A DNA stretch of 64,000 nucleotides, from contig NZ_NINW01000024.1 in NCBI RefSeq assembly GCF_002188465.1, positions 248,001-312,000 of the forward strand, in the 5' to 3' direction. Shown here piece by piece: positions 1 through 8,013 of this stretch (positions are counted from its first letter, which is position 1; each line of letters starts with the position of its first letter). Position numbers and translations under genes: made by a program. Source of the stretch: Pigmentiphaga sp. NML080357 (GTDB lineage Bacteria; Pseudomonadota; Gammaproteobacteria; Burkholderiales; Burkholderiaceae_B). Under the pieces are notes generated by a model. It worked only from the letters and a program-made list of their open reading frames with translations, did no database searches and had not been told where the DNA came from.

Positions 1-461
1 AGCCTGAGCAGTTCGCGCCGTTCGGTCTCGGTCAGCATGGAAGTCGCTTCCCGTTCGAGTTCGGTCACCGTTATTTCAGCCTGGCGGTAGAGGCGTTCGC
101 CGGCGGCGGTAAGGCGCAAGACTTGCGTGCGCTGGTCGGCTGCATGCCGTTCACGCCGGATCAGCCCGCGCTCGAGCAGGCGGCCGAGGACCGTCGCCAT
201 GTTGGGGGGAGAGACGTTGATCGCGTCGGCCAGGCGCTTCTGGCTGATGCCGGGATTGGCGTCCAGCAGCGAAAGGACCGCGAATTCGGCCTGGCGAAGA
301 TCGTAGGCCTCCATGCGCTCGGTGAAGTAGGGACGAATGCTGGACGAGGCCAGCCGTGCGCTGTGGCCGACCAGGCCGAGCAGGAAGGTCTGGTCGAGCG
401 CTTCGGACGGCCCGTCGGCGTCCGGTCCTGCGGCATGGGGAGCCGGAGGTGCGGGTTTCAT
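1..461 (-). CDS. MarR-family transcriptional regulator (3' end cut by window edge)
   Basis: Reading leftward from an ATG at 461, the frame is open to the window edge and gives about 153 residues of a winged-helix MarR protein. It has a helical N-terminal segment, then the recognition region (SQKRLADAINVSPPNMATVL), then the wing (RRERHAADQRTQVLRLTAAG), then the start of the C-terminal dimerisation helix. The start codon shares one base with the stop of the amidohydrolase upstream (TGATG), so the two are probably translationally coupled. MarR proteins usually repress nearby catabolic or efflux genes and respond to small aromatic or acyl ligands; the ligand here is unknown. The C-terminus lies outside the window. 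Confidence 0.85.
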   Translation of the reverse strand, partial: MKPAPPAPHAAGPDADGPSEALDQTFLLGLVGHSARLASSSIRPYFTERMEAYDLRQAEFAVLSLLDANPGISQKRLADAINVSPPNMATVLGRLLERGLIRRERHAADQRTQVLRLTAAGERLYRQAEITVTELEREATSMLTETERRELLR

Positions 462-1324
462 CACGCAAAGCCCAGCAGCTTGGCGGCGTTGTCCTTCAGG
501 ATCAGGGGATGGACCTCGGGCCGGAAACCCGCGGTTTCGAAATCCTGCATCCACCTTTCGGGCGTGATCAGGGGGAAATCCGAGCCGAACAGCATCTTGT
601 GCTTGAGCTGCGTGTTGGCGTAGTGCACCAGCTCCTTGGGGAAATACTTGGGGGACCAGCCTGACAGGTCGATGTAGACATTGGGCTTGTGCAGGCAGAC
701 GGACAGCGCCTCGTCCTGCCACGGCCACGAAGGGTGGGCAATGATGATCTTCATGTCGGGGAAGTCAGCCGCCACGTCGTCCAGGTGGATGGGGTTGGAG
801 TACTTCAGCTTGAGTCCGCCGCCGCCGCGCATGCCGGTGCCTATGCCCGAGTGGCCGCTATGGAATATGGCGGGCAGGCCGGCCTCGGCGATTACTTCGT
901 ACAGCGGATAGGCCAGTTCGTCGTTCGGAAAGAAACCCTGAACGGTCGGGTGGAACTTGAAGCCCGCGACCTTGTAGTCCTCGATCAGCCGGCGCGCCTC
1001 GCGCACGCCCATCTTGCCCTTGTGCGGGTCGATGCTGGCGAAGGCCAGCATCATGTCGCTGTTCTCCATCGCCGCCTCGGCGATTTCCTCGTTGGGGATG
1101 CGCCGACGGCCCATGTTGGCCTCGGCATCTACGGTGAACATGACCAGGCCGATGCGTTTCTCGCGATAGCGCGCGACGGTCTCGGGTATGGTCGGGCGGT
1201 GCGTGAACTTGAAGTACTTCTCGGCTGCCTCGTCGAACTCCTTGCCGAACGCGTCGGGCGCGCAGCGGCACGAGACTTCGGCGTGGACGTGGATGTCGAT
1301 GGCGATGAGATCGTCGATTTTCAT
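461..1324 (-). CDS. Amidohydrolase-family (ACMSD-like) metal-dependent hydrolase or decarboxylase
   Basis: A 287-residue TIM-barrel protein of the amidohydrolase_2 group, which includes ACMS decarboxylase and resorcylate decarboxylases. Visible metal-site motifs are DIHVH (D10, H12, H14), HSGHSG near 155, HPSWPW near 198 and GSDFPL near 246. It sits 15 bp downstream of the acetoacetyl-CoA synthetase and overlaps the MarR gene by one base, so the three look like one leftward operon. The family covers both decarboxylation and hydrolysis of aromatic or dicarboxylic acids. Nothing here fixes the substrate, and the CoA ligase neighbour only suggests acid breakdown. Confidence 0.8.
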   Translation of the reverse strand: MKIDDLIAIDIHVHAEVSCRCAPDAFGKEFDEAAEKYFKFTHRPTIPETVARYREKRIGLVMFTVDAEANMGRRRIPNEEIAEAAMENSDMMLAFASIDPHKGKMGVREARRLIEDYKVAGFKFHPTVQGFFPNDELAYPLYEVIAEAGLPAIFHSGHSGIGTGMRGGGGLKLKYSNPIHLDDVAADFPDMKIIIAHPSWPWQDEALSVCLHKPNVYIDLSGWSPKYFPKELVHYANTQLKHKMLFGSDFPLITPERWMQDFETAGFRPEVHPLILKDNAAKLLGFA

Positions 1325-1339
1325 GTAAGGCTCCTCGTG

Positions 1340-3322
1340 TCAGGCCTGCTGCAGCAGTGTGTCCAGCCGCGCCTTGAATTCGATAAAGAACTGCATGCTT
1401 CCGGGATTGGCCATGGCGTCGGGGCTGGCTACCTTGGCCGGCTCGGCACCCAGGAGCAGCTTGCGTATGGGCAGCTCCATCTTCTTGCCGGTGAGCGTGC
1501 GGGGGATTTCGTTCACGGCGTAGACGTCGTTGGGAACATGGCGCGCAGACGCCTTGGTGCGGACCTGGTCCCGGATGCGGGCCCTGAGGGCATCGTCCAG
1601 GTCGACGCCAGGCTTGAGCACCACGAACAGCGGCATGAAGGAAGGACGCCCGAGGTACTCCAGGTCCACCACCAGGCTGTCCTGCACTTCCGGCATCTCC
1701 TCCACCACGCGGTAGATCTCCGCGGTGCCCATCCGGATGCCATGGCGGTTGATGGTGGTGTCGGAACGGCCGTAGATGACGGCGGTGCCGCGCGGCGTAA
1801 AACGTATCCAGTCGCCATGGCGCCATTTGCCCGGGAATTCCTCGAAATAGCTCGCGCGGTAGCGGGCATGGCCGGGGTCGGCCCAGAAATACAGGGGCAT
1901 GGACGGCATGGGCTGCGTGATGACGAGCTCGCCCACCTCGTCCACCACGGGCTTGCCGGATTCGTCGTAGGCATAGGCCGCCACCCCCAGTTCGCGGCAC
2001 TGGATCTCGCCGGCGTTGACCGGCAGCGTGGGAGCGCAGGCGACGAAGCCCGAGGCGATATCGGTGCCGCCGCTGATCGAGGCCAGCCAGAGATCGCGCT
2101 TGATGTGTTCGTAGACCCAGGCGTAGGCCTCCAGCGGCAGCGGCGAGCCGGTCGAGTTGATGGAGCGCAGCGCTTCGAACCGGCGACCGGGCGCGACCCC
2201 TTGCTTCATGTTCTGGATCAGGAAGGCGGCGCCGCAGCCGAAATGGGTGACCCGGTGGTCGTCAATGAATTGCCACAGCGCCTGGGCATCGGGCCAGGCC
2301 GGGTTTCCGTCCGACAGCACCACGGTGGCGCCCGAAAGCAGTCCGCCCACCATCAGGTTCCAGACGATCCAGCCGGTGCTGCCGAGGAACATGAAGCGGT
2401 CGCCGGCCCTGACATCGTGCTGCAACTGGTTGGTTTTCAGGTGCGTCAGCACGATGCCGCCATGGCCATGCACCATGGCCTTGGGCAGACCTGTGGTGCC
2501 GGAGGAATAGACCACCCACAGCGGATGATCGAACGGCACGCGGACGAACTCCAGCGCAGCCTCGGCCGCGATGGCGTCGGCCCACGTCAGCAGGCTGCGC
2601 CAGTCGGGAAGCAAGGCGCCACCGCCCGGCTCCGGGACGTGGATGACGTGGGCGACGCTGGGCAGCGCCTCGAGCAGTTCGCCCACGACTGCGGTGCGAT
2701 CGTGATGCTTGCCGTTGTAGCGGTAGCCGTCGACGGCGAACATGACCTTGGGTTCGATCTGCCGGAAGCGATCCACGACGACCGACACACCCATTTCGGG
2801 CGAACAGCTCGACCAGGTCGCGCCCAGGCTGGCGCAGGCCAGGAAGGCGATGACCGTCTCGGGCGTGTTGGGCATGTAGGAAACGACCCGGTCGCCGGGG
2901 CCGACGCCCAGCCCGCGTAGCGTCGCCGCGAGCGCGCCGGCGGACCGGCGCAACTCGGCCCACGGCACCATGCGGGGCGGGTGCGACTCGCCGCGGGCGA
3001 TCAGTGCGGGGCGTTCGTCGGAAGCGTTGCGGAACACATGCTCGGCATAGTTCAGACGGACATCGGGGAACCAGCGCGCGCCGGGCATCTCGCGCGAGGC
3101 GAGGACAGGCTGTGGGCTGCCGTCGGCCTGGATGTCGAAGAACTCCCAGACCGCCGACCAGAAGGCGTCCAGCTCGTCCACCGACCATTGCCAGAGGGCC
3201 TGGTAATCGGCGAATTGCAGCCCGCGCGTTGCGCGCAGCCAGGCAGTGAAAGCGGCCAGCCGGGTCGCATCTATCTGGCTGGCGCTGGGGCGCCAGAGTT
3301 CATCGCCTTCTTTGAGCTGCAT
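1340..3322 (-). CDS. Acetoacetyl-CoA synthetase (acetoacetate-CoA ligase)
   Basis: A 660-residue adenylate-forming enzyme of the acetoacetate-CoA ligase family, close to the usual family length (about 650). It should activate acetoacetate, or a similar short keto acid, with ATP and CoA in the cytoplasm. The N-terminal cap contains WRPSASQIDATRLAAF. The AMP-binding P-loop YSSGTTGLPKAMVHG lies near residue 270, the hinge motif YGRSDTTINRHGIRMG near 517, and the catalytic lysine region LTGKKMELPIRK near 614. The ATG at 3322 is preferred over upstream in-frame starts because the extra residues fall in the AT-rich promoter region and match nothing in the family. It is the first gene of a leftward unit. 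Confidence 0.9.
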   Translation of the reverse strand: MQLKEGDELWRPSASQIDATRLAAFTAWLRATRGLQFADYQALWQWSVDELDAFWSAVWEFFDIQADGSPQPVLASREMPGARWFPDVRLNYAEHVFRNASDERPALIARGESHPPRMVPWAELRRSAGALAATLRGLGVGPGDRVVSYMPNTPETVIAFLACASLGATWSSCSPEMGVSVVVDRFRQIEPKVMFAVDGYRYNGKHHDRTAVVGELLEALPSVAHVIHVPEPGGGALLPDWRSLLTWADAIAAEAALEFVRVPFDHPLWVVYSSGTTGLPKAMVHGHGGIVLTHLKTNQLQHDVRAGDRFMFLGSTGWIVWNLMVGGLLSGATVVLSDGNPAWPDAQALWQFIDDHRVTHFGCGAAFLIQNMKQGVAPGRRFEALRSINSTGSPLPLEAYAWVYEHIKRDLWLASISGGTDIASGFVACAPTLPVNAGEIQCRELGVAAYAYDESGKPVVDEVGELVITQPMPSMPLYFWADPGHARYRASYFEEFPGKWRHGDWIRFTPRGTAVIYGRSDTTINRHGIRMGTAEIYRVVEEMPEVQDSLVVDLEYLGRPSFMPLFVVLKPGVDLDDALRARIRDQVRTKASARHVPNDVYAVNEIPRTLTGKKMELPIRKLLLGAEPAKVASPDAMANPGSMQFFIEFKARLDTLLQQA

Positions 3323-3364
3323 GAAAGAGTCTCCGCAGGGGCCACGGAGGTCGGGCCTGGAATT

Positions 3365-3397
3365 AGTTATAAAACATAATAGATATTTTTCATAACT
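3365..3397. promoter_or_regulatory. AT-rich interrupted palindrome upstream of the acetoacetyl-CoA synthetase
   Basis: The outer arms AGTTAT (3365-3370) and ATAACT (3392-3397) are perfect. The inner parts continue imperfectly (AAAA against TTTT). The block is the only AT-rich stretch in the gap and lies 43-75 bp upstream of the start at 3322. That fits an operator or promoter for the leftward operon. The MarR protein encoded at the end of that operon is the obvious candidate ligand, by proximity only. Confidence 0.4.
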
Positions 3398-3587
3398 ATA
3401 CGGAGGCGCACGTATGCCGTCAGGAGGGAAAACCCTAGGATTATTTGCGTTCGATCCCGCCCGCCTGATCGAGCAGGGCACGTCGGGAGGCACGAACTTG
3501 CGCTGCGGCCGACCGGGCCGAATGCGGGCCGCCTTGGGCTATCCTTGACGATTGCCGTCAGGCGCAACAATTCAATGGGAAAGCCTC

Positions 3588-3791
3588 ATGGCTACCGACA
3601 AAGACAACGATCCCGATCTGCAGGCCCTCATCCAGTGGTGCACCGAAGTCGAGGGTTTCCTGGTGGCGGCGGGCGCGAGCCGCGAAGAAGCGCAGGCCTA
3701 CATCGAGCAGGAAGCCGAGTGGTTCACCGACCAGTTCTACGAGGGGCTGACGCCGGAAGAGGCCGCCAAGGCCAGCTTGAACGACCAATAG
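3588..3791 (+). CDS. Small acidic hypothetical protein
   Basis: A 67-residue acidic soluble protein. The ATG at 3588 follows a GGGAAAG ribosome-binding site. No membrane segment or signal peptide is visible. The sequence looks helical, with ALIQWCTEVEGFL followed by ASREEAQAYIEQEAEW and GLTPEEAAKASL. It ends only 5 bp from the convergent LysR gene. I do not recognise the family. The length, ribosome-binding site and amphipathic pattern argue that it is a real gene. Confidence 0.6.
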   Translation: MATDKDNDPDLQALIQWCTEVEGFLVAAGASREEAQAYIEQEAEWFTDQFYEGLTPEEAAKASLNDQ

Positions 3792-3796
3792 CCGGC

Positions 3797-4729
3797 TCAG
3801 GTCCGGCTGCGCTGCCCTCGAGGGGGTGGGGGGCGCGAGCCGGCCTGCGCGGACTGGATCAGCCCGATGAGCTGGTCCGTGACGGGCTGCAGCGCCTGGC
3901 GCGGCCAGACCACATGGATGGGGCGCTCGGGCAGCGGATGTGCGACATCCAGTATCCGCAGGCCGCCATTGCCGGCGTGGCGCCGGGCGACCTGCCGCGG
4001 CATGACGGCCAGCATGGGCGTGCCCGGCAGCACGCTGGCGATGGCATCGTAGGTCCGCGCCGCCACCCGGCACGCGGGCGGCGGGACGTCGTGGCGCTGC
4101 CAGTAGCGGTCGAACTCCAGGCGCGATGGCGTGCCCGGAGCGGGCGCCGCGAAGGGGTGCCGCGCCAGAGCCTGCGGCGTGAGCCGGCCGTCCGGGATCT
4201 GGGGTCCGGGAACGCCGCATACGAACACGTTGCGGTCCAGGTAGAGCTTGCGCGACACCAGGTGGGAGGGCATTTCTCCGAACAGGGACAGGATCGCCAG
4301 ATCCAGCTCGCCGCGGGCCAGGGCCGCGAGCAGGCTCAGGCTGTCGTCCTCGAGCAGATCGATCTCGACCTGGTCCGATAGTTCGCCCGGCAGGCGATGC
4401 AACAGGCCGGGCACGACCAGGTCGAGGGCGCGCGGAATACACCCCACCCGCAAGTGCCAACGGCCGTCGCTCGCCATGTCGTGCAACCGCGCCACGTCGG
4501 CCGCGATGCGCCGCGCCACCTGCTCGGCCAGGACTCCGGCCGCGGTGGCGCGGCTGCCCAGGGCCGAACGTTCGAACAGGCGCACGCCCATGCGTTCCTC
4601 CGCCTCGCGCAGCAGCCGCGACAGCGCCGGCTGGGAGGTCCCGAGGGAGGCGGCCGCCTGGTGCAGCGACCCGGTCTCGGCGGTCGCCAGCACCGCCCGC
4701 AGGTGGCGCAGTTCCACGGATTTGCTCAT
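3797..4729 (-). CDS. LysR-family transcriptional regulator
   Basis: A 310-residue LysR protein. The N-terminal winged helix-turn-helix covers residues 5-65, with the recognition segment SLHQAAASLGTSQPALSRLL. It is followed by the linker helix and a periplasmic-binding-like effector domain (VEIDLLEDDSLSLL, LDLAILSL). The gene is divergent from the enolase-superfamily operon at 4847, and the shared gap carries a strong palindrome, so it probably controls that operon. The last dozen residues are unusually Pro/Arg-rich (RPPPPRGQRSRT) and look like recent read-through into GC-rich intergenic sequence. Confidence 0.9.
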   Translation of the reverse strand: MSKSVELRHLRAVLATAETGSLHQAAASLGTSQPALSRLLREAEERMGVRLFERSALGSRATAAGVLAEQVARRIAADVARLHDMASDGRWHLRVGCIPRALDLVVPGLLHRLPGELSDQVEIDLLEDDSLSLLAALARGELDLAILSLFGEMPSHLVSRKLYLDRNVFVCGVPGPQIPDGRLTPQALARHPFAAPAPGTPSRLEFDRYWQRHDVPPPACRVAARTYDAIASVLPGTPMLAVMPRQVARRHAGNGGLRILDVAHPLPERPIHVVWPRQALQPVTDQLIGLIQSAQAGSRPPPPRGQRSRT

Positions 4730-4746
4730 GACAGGCTCGTGAAGGG

Positions 4747-4784
4747 GATATGAATCTGATATCGATATATCTCATATTCATATC
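4747..4784. promoter_or_regulatory. 38-bp interrupted palindrome, probable LysR operator
   Basis: Perfect 9-bp arms GATATGAAT (4747-4755) and ATTCATATC (4776-4784) flank an AT-rich centre that is itself partly symmetric (CTGATATCGATATATCTCAT). The element begins 18 bp upstream of the lysR start and lies 63-100 bp upstream of the GTG at 4847. That is the usual place for a LysR recognition site plus activation site. Confidence 0.65.
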
Positions 4785-4846
4785 ATTTTCAAATTATCTT
4801 GCCTTGCGTACGCTGACGGCATTCCAACCCATGCAAGGGGCTAGTC

Positions 4847-6007
4847 GTGAAAGTCCGAAACGCGGAGTGCCTGGCCGTCCATCCCGGCTGGCGCAAGAAC
4901 CTGATCTTCATCCGTCTGGAGCTGGAGGACGGCACGGTCGGCTGGGGCGAAAGCTACAGCCAGTACGACCGCGACGAGGCGGTTGCGGCGCAGGCCCGCG
5001 AACTGCTGCGCTATCTGGTGGGGCGCGACGTCTTCAACATCCGGTATTTCTGCCAGGTCGCGTTTGACGACTATGCCCAGCGCCGTTCTTCGCTGGAATT
5101 CTGGAGCGCCCTATCGGGCATCGAGATGGCCATGTGGGACGCCGTGGGCAAGCTGCTGGAGCAGCCGGTCTACAGGCTGCTCGGCGGCCGTTGCCGCGAG
5201 CGCGTACGCGTCTATGCCAACGGCTGGGGATACAAGCTCAAGACGCCGGACGACTACGCCCGCGCCGCGGAGCAGGTGGTGGCGGACGGCCACACCGCGC
5301 TGAAGTTCGATCCGCTGCCGCGGCCCTGGCGCACCTACGTTCCGCGCGACCACATCCAGCATGCGGTGGCCGTCGTACGGGCGGTGCGCAACGCGGTCGG
5401 CCCGAACGTGGAGCTGCTGCTCGACCTGCACCGCCGGCTCGCGCCGGTACATGCCATCGAGCTGGCGAAGCGGCTGGAGGAATTGGACCCGTACTGGATA
5501 GAAGAGCCGTGCCAGAAGGAAAACATGGAGGCCATCCAGGAAGTGCGCGCGGCCACGACCATACCGGTGGTCACCGGCGAGGCGCTGTACGGCCGGGCCG
5601 ACTTCCGCAGCGTCTTCCGCAGCCGGGCCGCGGACATCATCAATCCGGACGTCTCCAACTGCGGGGGCATCCTGGAGCTGCTGTTCATTGCCGCTCAGGC
5701 GGAAACGGAAATGATCGCGGTCTCGCCGCATAACTACAACTCGACGCTGCTCTCGCTTTCCGCGACCGTGCATGCGTCGGCATGCATGCCCAACTTCACC
5801 ATTACCGAATACTTCGTACCCTTCGAGTCTTTCTCGCAACAGGTGTCGCCGCAGGCGCTCAAGCCCGTCGACGGCTGCATCGCGGTCCCCGAGCTGCCGG
5901 GGCTGGGGCTGCAGATCGACGAGCAGGTGCTGCGGTCCATGCCGGCCCAGCCTTATCCGACCCGCAGCCTGCGGCACAGCGAGGACGACCTGGCCGCGAC
6001 GTTCTGA
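4847..6007 (+). CDS. Enolase-superfamily (mandelate racemase/muconate lactonizing type) dehydratase
   Basis: A 386-residue enolase-superfamily enzyme that starts at GTG after an AAGGGG ribosome-binding site. The N-terminal capping domain covers about residues 1-125. The barrel carries LKFDPL (about 151-156, second-strand base), LLLDLHRRL (metal ligand near 194), the metal ligand in EEP (about 219), TGEALYGR (about 242-249) and the general base region SPHNYNS (near 295). The KFDP and SPHN pattern is that of acid-sugar dehydratases rather than muconate cycloisomerases. A sugar-acid dehydratase is therefore the best guess, with substrate unknown. It heads a three-gene operon with a Bug receptor and a 2-hydroxyacid dehydrogenase. 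Confidence 0.85.
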   Translation: MKVRNAECLAVHPGWRKNLIFIRLELEDGTVGWGESYSQYDRDEAVAAQARELLRYLVGRDVFNIRYFCQVAFDDYAQRRSSLEFWSALSGIEMAMWDAVGKLLEQPVYRLLGGRCRERVRVYANGWGYKLKTPDDYARAAEQVVADGHTALKFDPLPRPWRTYVPRDHIQHAVAVVRAVRNAVGPNVELLLDLHRRLAPVHAIELAKRLEELDPYWIEEPCQKENMEAIQEVRAATTIPVVTGEALYGRADFRSVFRSRAADIINPDVSNCGGILELLFIAAQAETEMIAVSPHNYNSTLLSLSATVHASACMPNFTITEYFVPFESFSQQVSPQALKPVDGCIAVPELPGLGLQIDEQVLRSMPAQPYPTRSLRHSEDDLAATF

Positions 6008-6044
6008 AGCCTGGCGACTTATAACGATATCAAGGAGACACATC

Positions 6045-7004
6045 ATGAAATCCGTAAGCCGATGGTTCGGCGCTTGTGCGCTCGCGGGATCGCTCGCCGC
6101 AGCGAGCGTGCCGGCCGGCGCCGCCGAATGGCCCGAGCGTTCGCTCCATTTCATCACCACGTCGGCTGCCGGATCGCCGCTCGACAGCATGATGCGCGCG
6201 CTGGGCAAGGAGCTGGGCGAGATACTGGGCCAGACGGTGGTGGTGGAGAACCGCCCGGGCGGCACGGGAGCGGTGGGCATGAACATGGCGCTGAACGCGC
6301 CGGCCGATGGCTATACCGTCGTCTCGGCCACCGGTTCGACCTCGTTCCTGATGGCAGAGAAAGACAGCCGCTTCCAGCCATCCGACTTCATTTTCCTGCG
6401 CGCGCTGCAAACCGAGCCGTCGAGCGTGGCCGTGCGCAAGGACAGCCCGTACCGCAGCCTGAAGGACCTGGTCGAGGCGCTGAAGAAGCAGCCCGACAAG
6501 GTGAACATCGGCGGATATGCCACGGCCGGATTCCACCAGTATGTGTTGTACCGGCTGGAGCAGAAAGCGGGCTTCAAGTCCACGTGGGTGCCTTATCAGG
6601 GAGGGAACCAGGCGCTGCTGGCCTTGATGGGCGGTCATCTGCACGCGGCGGTGATCACGCCGAGCACGGCCATGGCGCAGATCCGCAGCGGCGACGTGCG
6701 GCTGCTGGGCATCAGCAGCGAATCGCGCAGCGAGTTCTTTCCCGACGTGCCCACGTTCCGCGAGCAGGGATACGATGTGGTGGAGACCCTGTGGCGGGGC
6801 GTGATGGTGGCCAAGGGAACTTCGCCGACGGTGACGGCGCGCTTGGCGCAGGCCCTTGAGGACGTGGAGAAGCGGCCTTCCTGGCAGGCTTTCATGCGCG
6901 AGAATATGCAGGACAGCCTGCCGCTGTCGCAGCCGGACCTGCAGCGCTTCGTCGCGAAGGAGGTCTCGGACCGCAGGCAGTTCCTGATGTCATTGCAGAA
7001 GTGA
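6045..7004 (+). CDS. Bug-family tripartite tricarboxylate transporter receptor
   Basis: A 319-residue periplasmic solute-binding protein. The signal peptide is clear (RWFGACALAGSLAAASVPAG, cleaved about residue 26 after AGA), followed by WPERSLHFITTSAAGSPLD and the Bug hallmark VVVENRPGGTG with ADGYTVV. Near the end of the binding fold is PDVPTFREQGYDV. The ATG at 6045 follows AAGGAGA; the frame is open further upstream inside the preceding gene but has no ribosome-binding site there. Bug proteins bind organic acids. By context this one may capture the sugar acid or related carboxylate handled by the neighbouring enzymes. No TctA or TctB membrane gene is adjacent. Confidence 0.9.
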   Translation: MKSVSRWFGACALAGSLAAASVPAGAAEWPERSLHFITTSAAGSPLDSMMRALGKELGEILGQTVVVENRPGGTGAVGMNMALNAPADGYTVVSATGSTSFLMAEKDSRFQPSDFIFLRALQTEPSSVAVRKDSPYRSLKDLVEALKKQPDKVNIGGYATAGFHQYVLYRLEQKAGFKSTWVPYQGGNQALLALMGGHLHAAVITPSTAMAQIRSGDVRLLGISSESRSEFFPDVPTFREQGYDVVETLWRGVMVAKGTSPTVTARLAQALEDVEKRPSWQAFMRENMQDSLPLSQPDLQRFVAKEVSDRRQFLMSLQK

Positions 7005-7008
7005 GGCC

Positions 7009-7968
7009 ATGAATATTCTTTGTTCCGGGCGAGGCGCGCAAGAACTGACCGAGGCGGGCGTCTTGCGGAAATGGCCTGGCCGCGCGAGGCTGATCGGACT
7101 GCAGGATGCAGCCGAGGCGGATATAGCGTTCGTGACGCGGGACATCGTCTGGCCATCCACCGATACCTGGCTCGCGCCGGCCACTGCCGCGTTCTACGAC
7201 GCGATGCTGGCCGCGCCGGGATTGCGCTGGGTCCATACCTATGCGTCGGGCGCCGATCGCCGCATCTATCGGGACCTGCGCGCCCGCGGCGTGCGGGTCA
7301 CCAATTCCGCGGGCGCCAATGCCGGCGCGGTGGCCCAGACGGCGGTGGCGAGCTTCCTGTATTTCGCCCGCAAGCTGCATGCGGCGCGCGACCAGCAATT
7401 GCAGCGTGCCTGGCAGCCGATGGCACACGACGAAGTCCGCGCGTTGCATCGCCTGGACGCCATGGTGGTGGGGTGGGGCGAGATCGGACAGCGCATCGGC
7501 GCGCATCTTTCGCAATTCGGCGTGCGGTGCCGCGTGCTGCGCCACAGCGGCACGCCGGTTTCGCACGGCTGGCCGACCGCCGGCTACGACGCCTTCGGCC
7601 AGTGGGCGGCAAGCGTGGACTGGGCGTTCTTCGCCTGCCCGCTGTCGCCCGAGACCCAGGCGCTGTTCAACTGGCGCACGCTGGATGTCCTGCGCGCCGA
7701 CCGTCCCTTGAACATCGTCAATGTGGCACGCGGCCCCATCGTCGACACCAAGGCCTTGCTGGCCGCCCACGAGCGGGGGCTGGTGCGGCACGCGCATCTG
7801 GACGTGTTCGATACGGAGCCCCTGCCCGCGGACGATCCGCTCTGGACGTGCCCGGATTTTCTGGTGACGCCCCACATGGCCGGCACCTCGGACGGCAATC
7901 GCGAAGAAGTCGTCGAGCGCTTCGTGGCGTTGCTGGGCTCGTTTGCCGAGGACGGCGGGGGGAAGTAA
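7009..7968 (+). CDS. D-isomer-specific 2-hydroxyacid dehydrogenase (glyoxylate/hydroxypyruvate reductase-like)
   Basis: A 319-residue NAD(P)-dependent 2-hydroxyacid dehydrogenase that starts 4 bp after the Bug gene stop, so it is probably coupled. The split substrate domain includes VHTYASGADRRIYRDL and VTNSAGANAGAVAQTA. The nucleotide fold shows GWGEIG near 158. The active-site residues are visible: Arg in NVARGPIVDTKAL, Glu in FDTEPLPADDPLW, and His in TPHMAG. It would reduce a 2-oxo acid such as hydroxypyruvate or glyoxylate, or oxidise the D-hydroxy acid. That suits a pathway in which the upstream dehydratase yields a keto acid. Confidence 0.87.
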   Translation: MNILCSGRGAQELTEAGVLRKWPGRARLIGLQDAAEADIAFVTRDIVWPSTDTWLAPATAAFYDAMLAAPGLRWVHTYASGADRRIYRDLRARGVRVTNSAGANAGAVAQTAVASFLYFARKLHAARDQQLQRAWQPMAHDEVRALHRLDAMVVGWGEIGQRIGAHLSQFGVRCRVLRHSGTPVSHGWPTAGYDAFGQWAASVDWAFFACPLSPETQALFNWRTLDVLRADRPLNIVNVARGPIVDTKALLAAHERGLVRHAHLDVFDTEPLPADDPLWTCPDFLVTPHMAGTSDGNREEVVERFVALLGSFAEDGGGK

Positions 7969-8013
7969 GGCAATGCGCCCCGCATGGACGAGAGGTCTGG
8001 AAGCGGCGCTCGC

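Noticed and set aside
689-2920. Long open frame (743 codons) antisense to the amidohydrolase and the acetoacetyl-CoA synthetase
   Set aside because: Its residues are low-complexity and match nothing; the opposite strand holds two clear enzyme families. It is a GC-codon shadow.
3797-3850. Possible eroded copy of the dispersed repeat at the 3' end of the LysR gene
   Set aside because: Only a short C/G-rich stretch is similar; the diagnostic GGAGCCGGATC block is absent.
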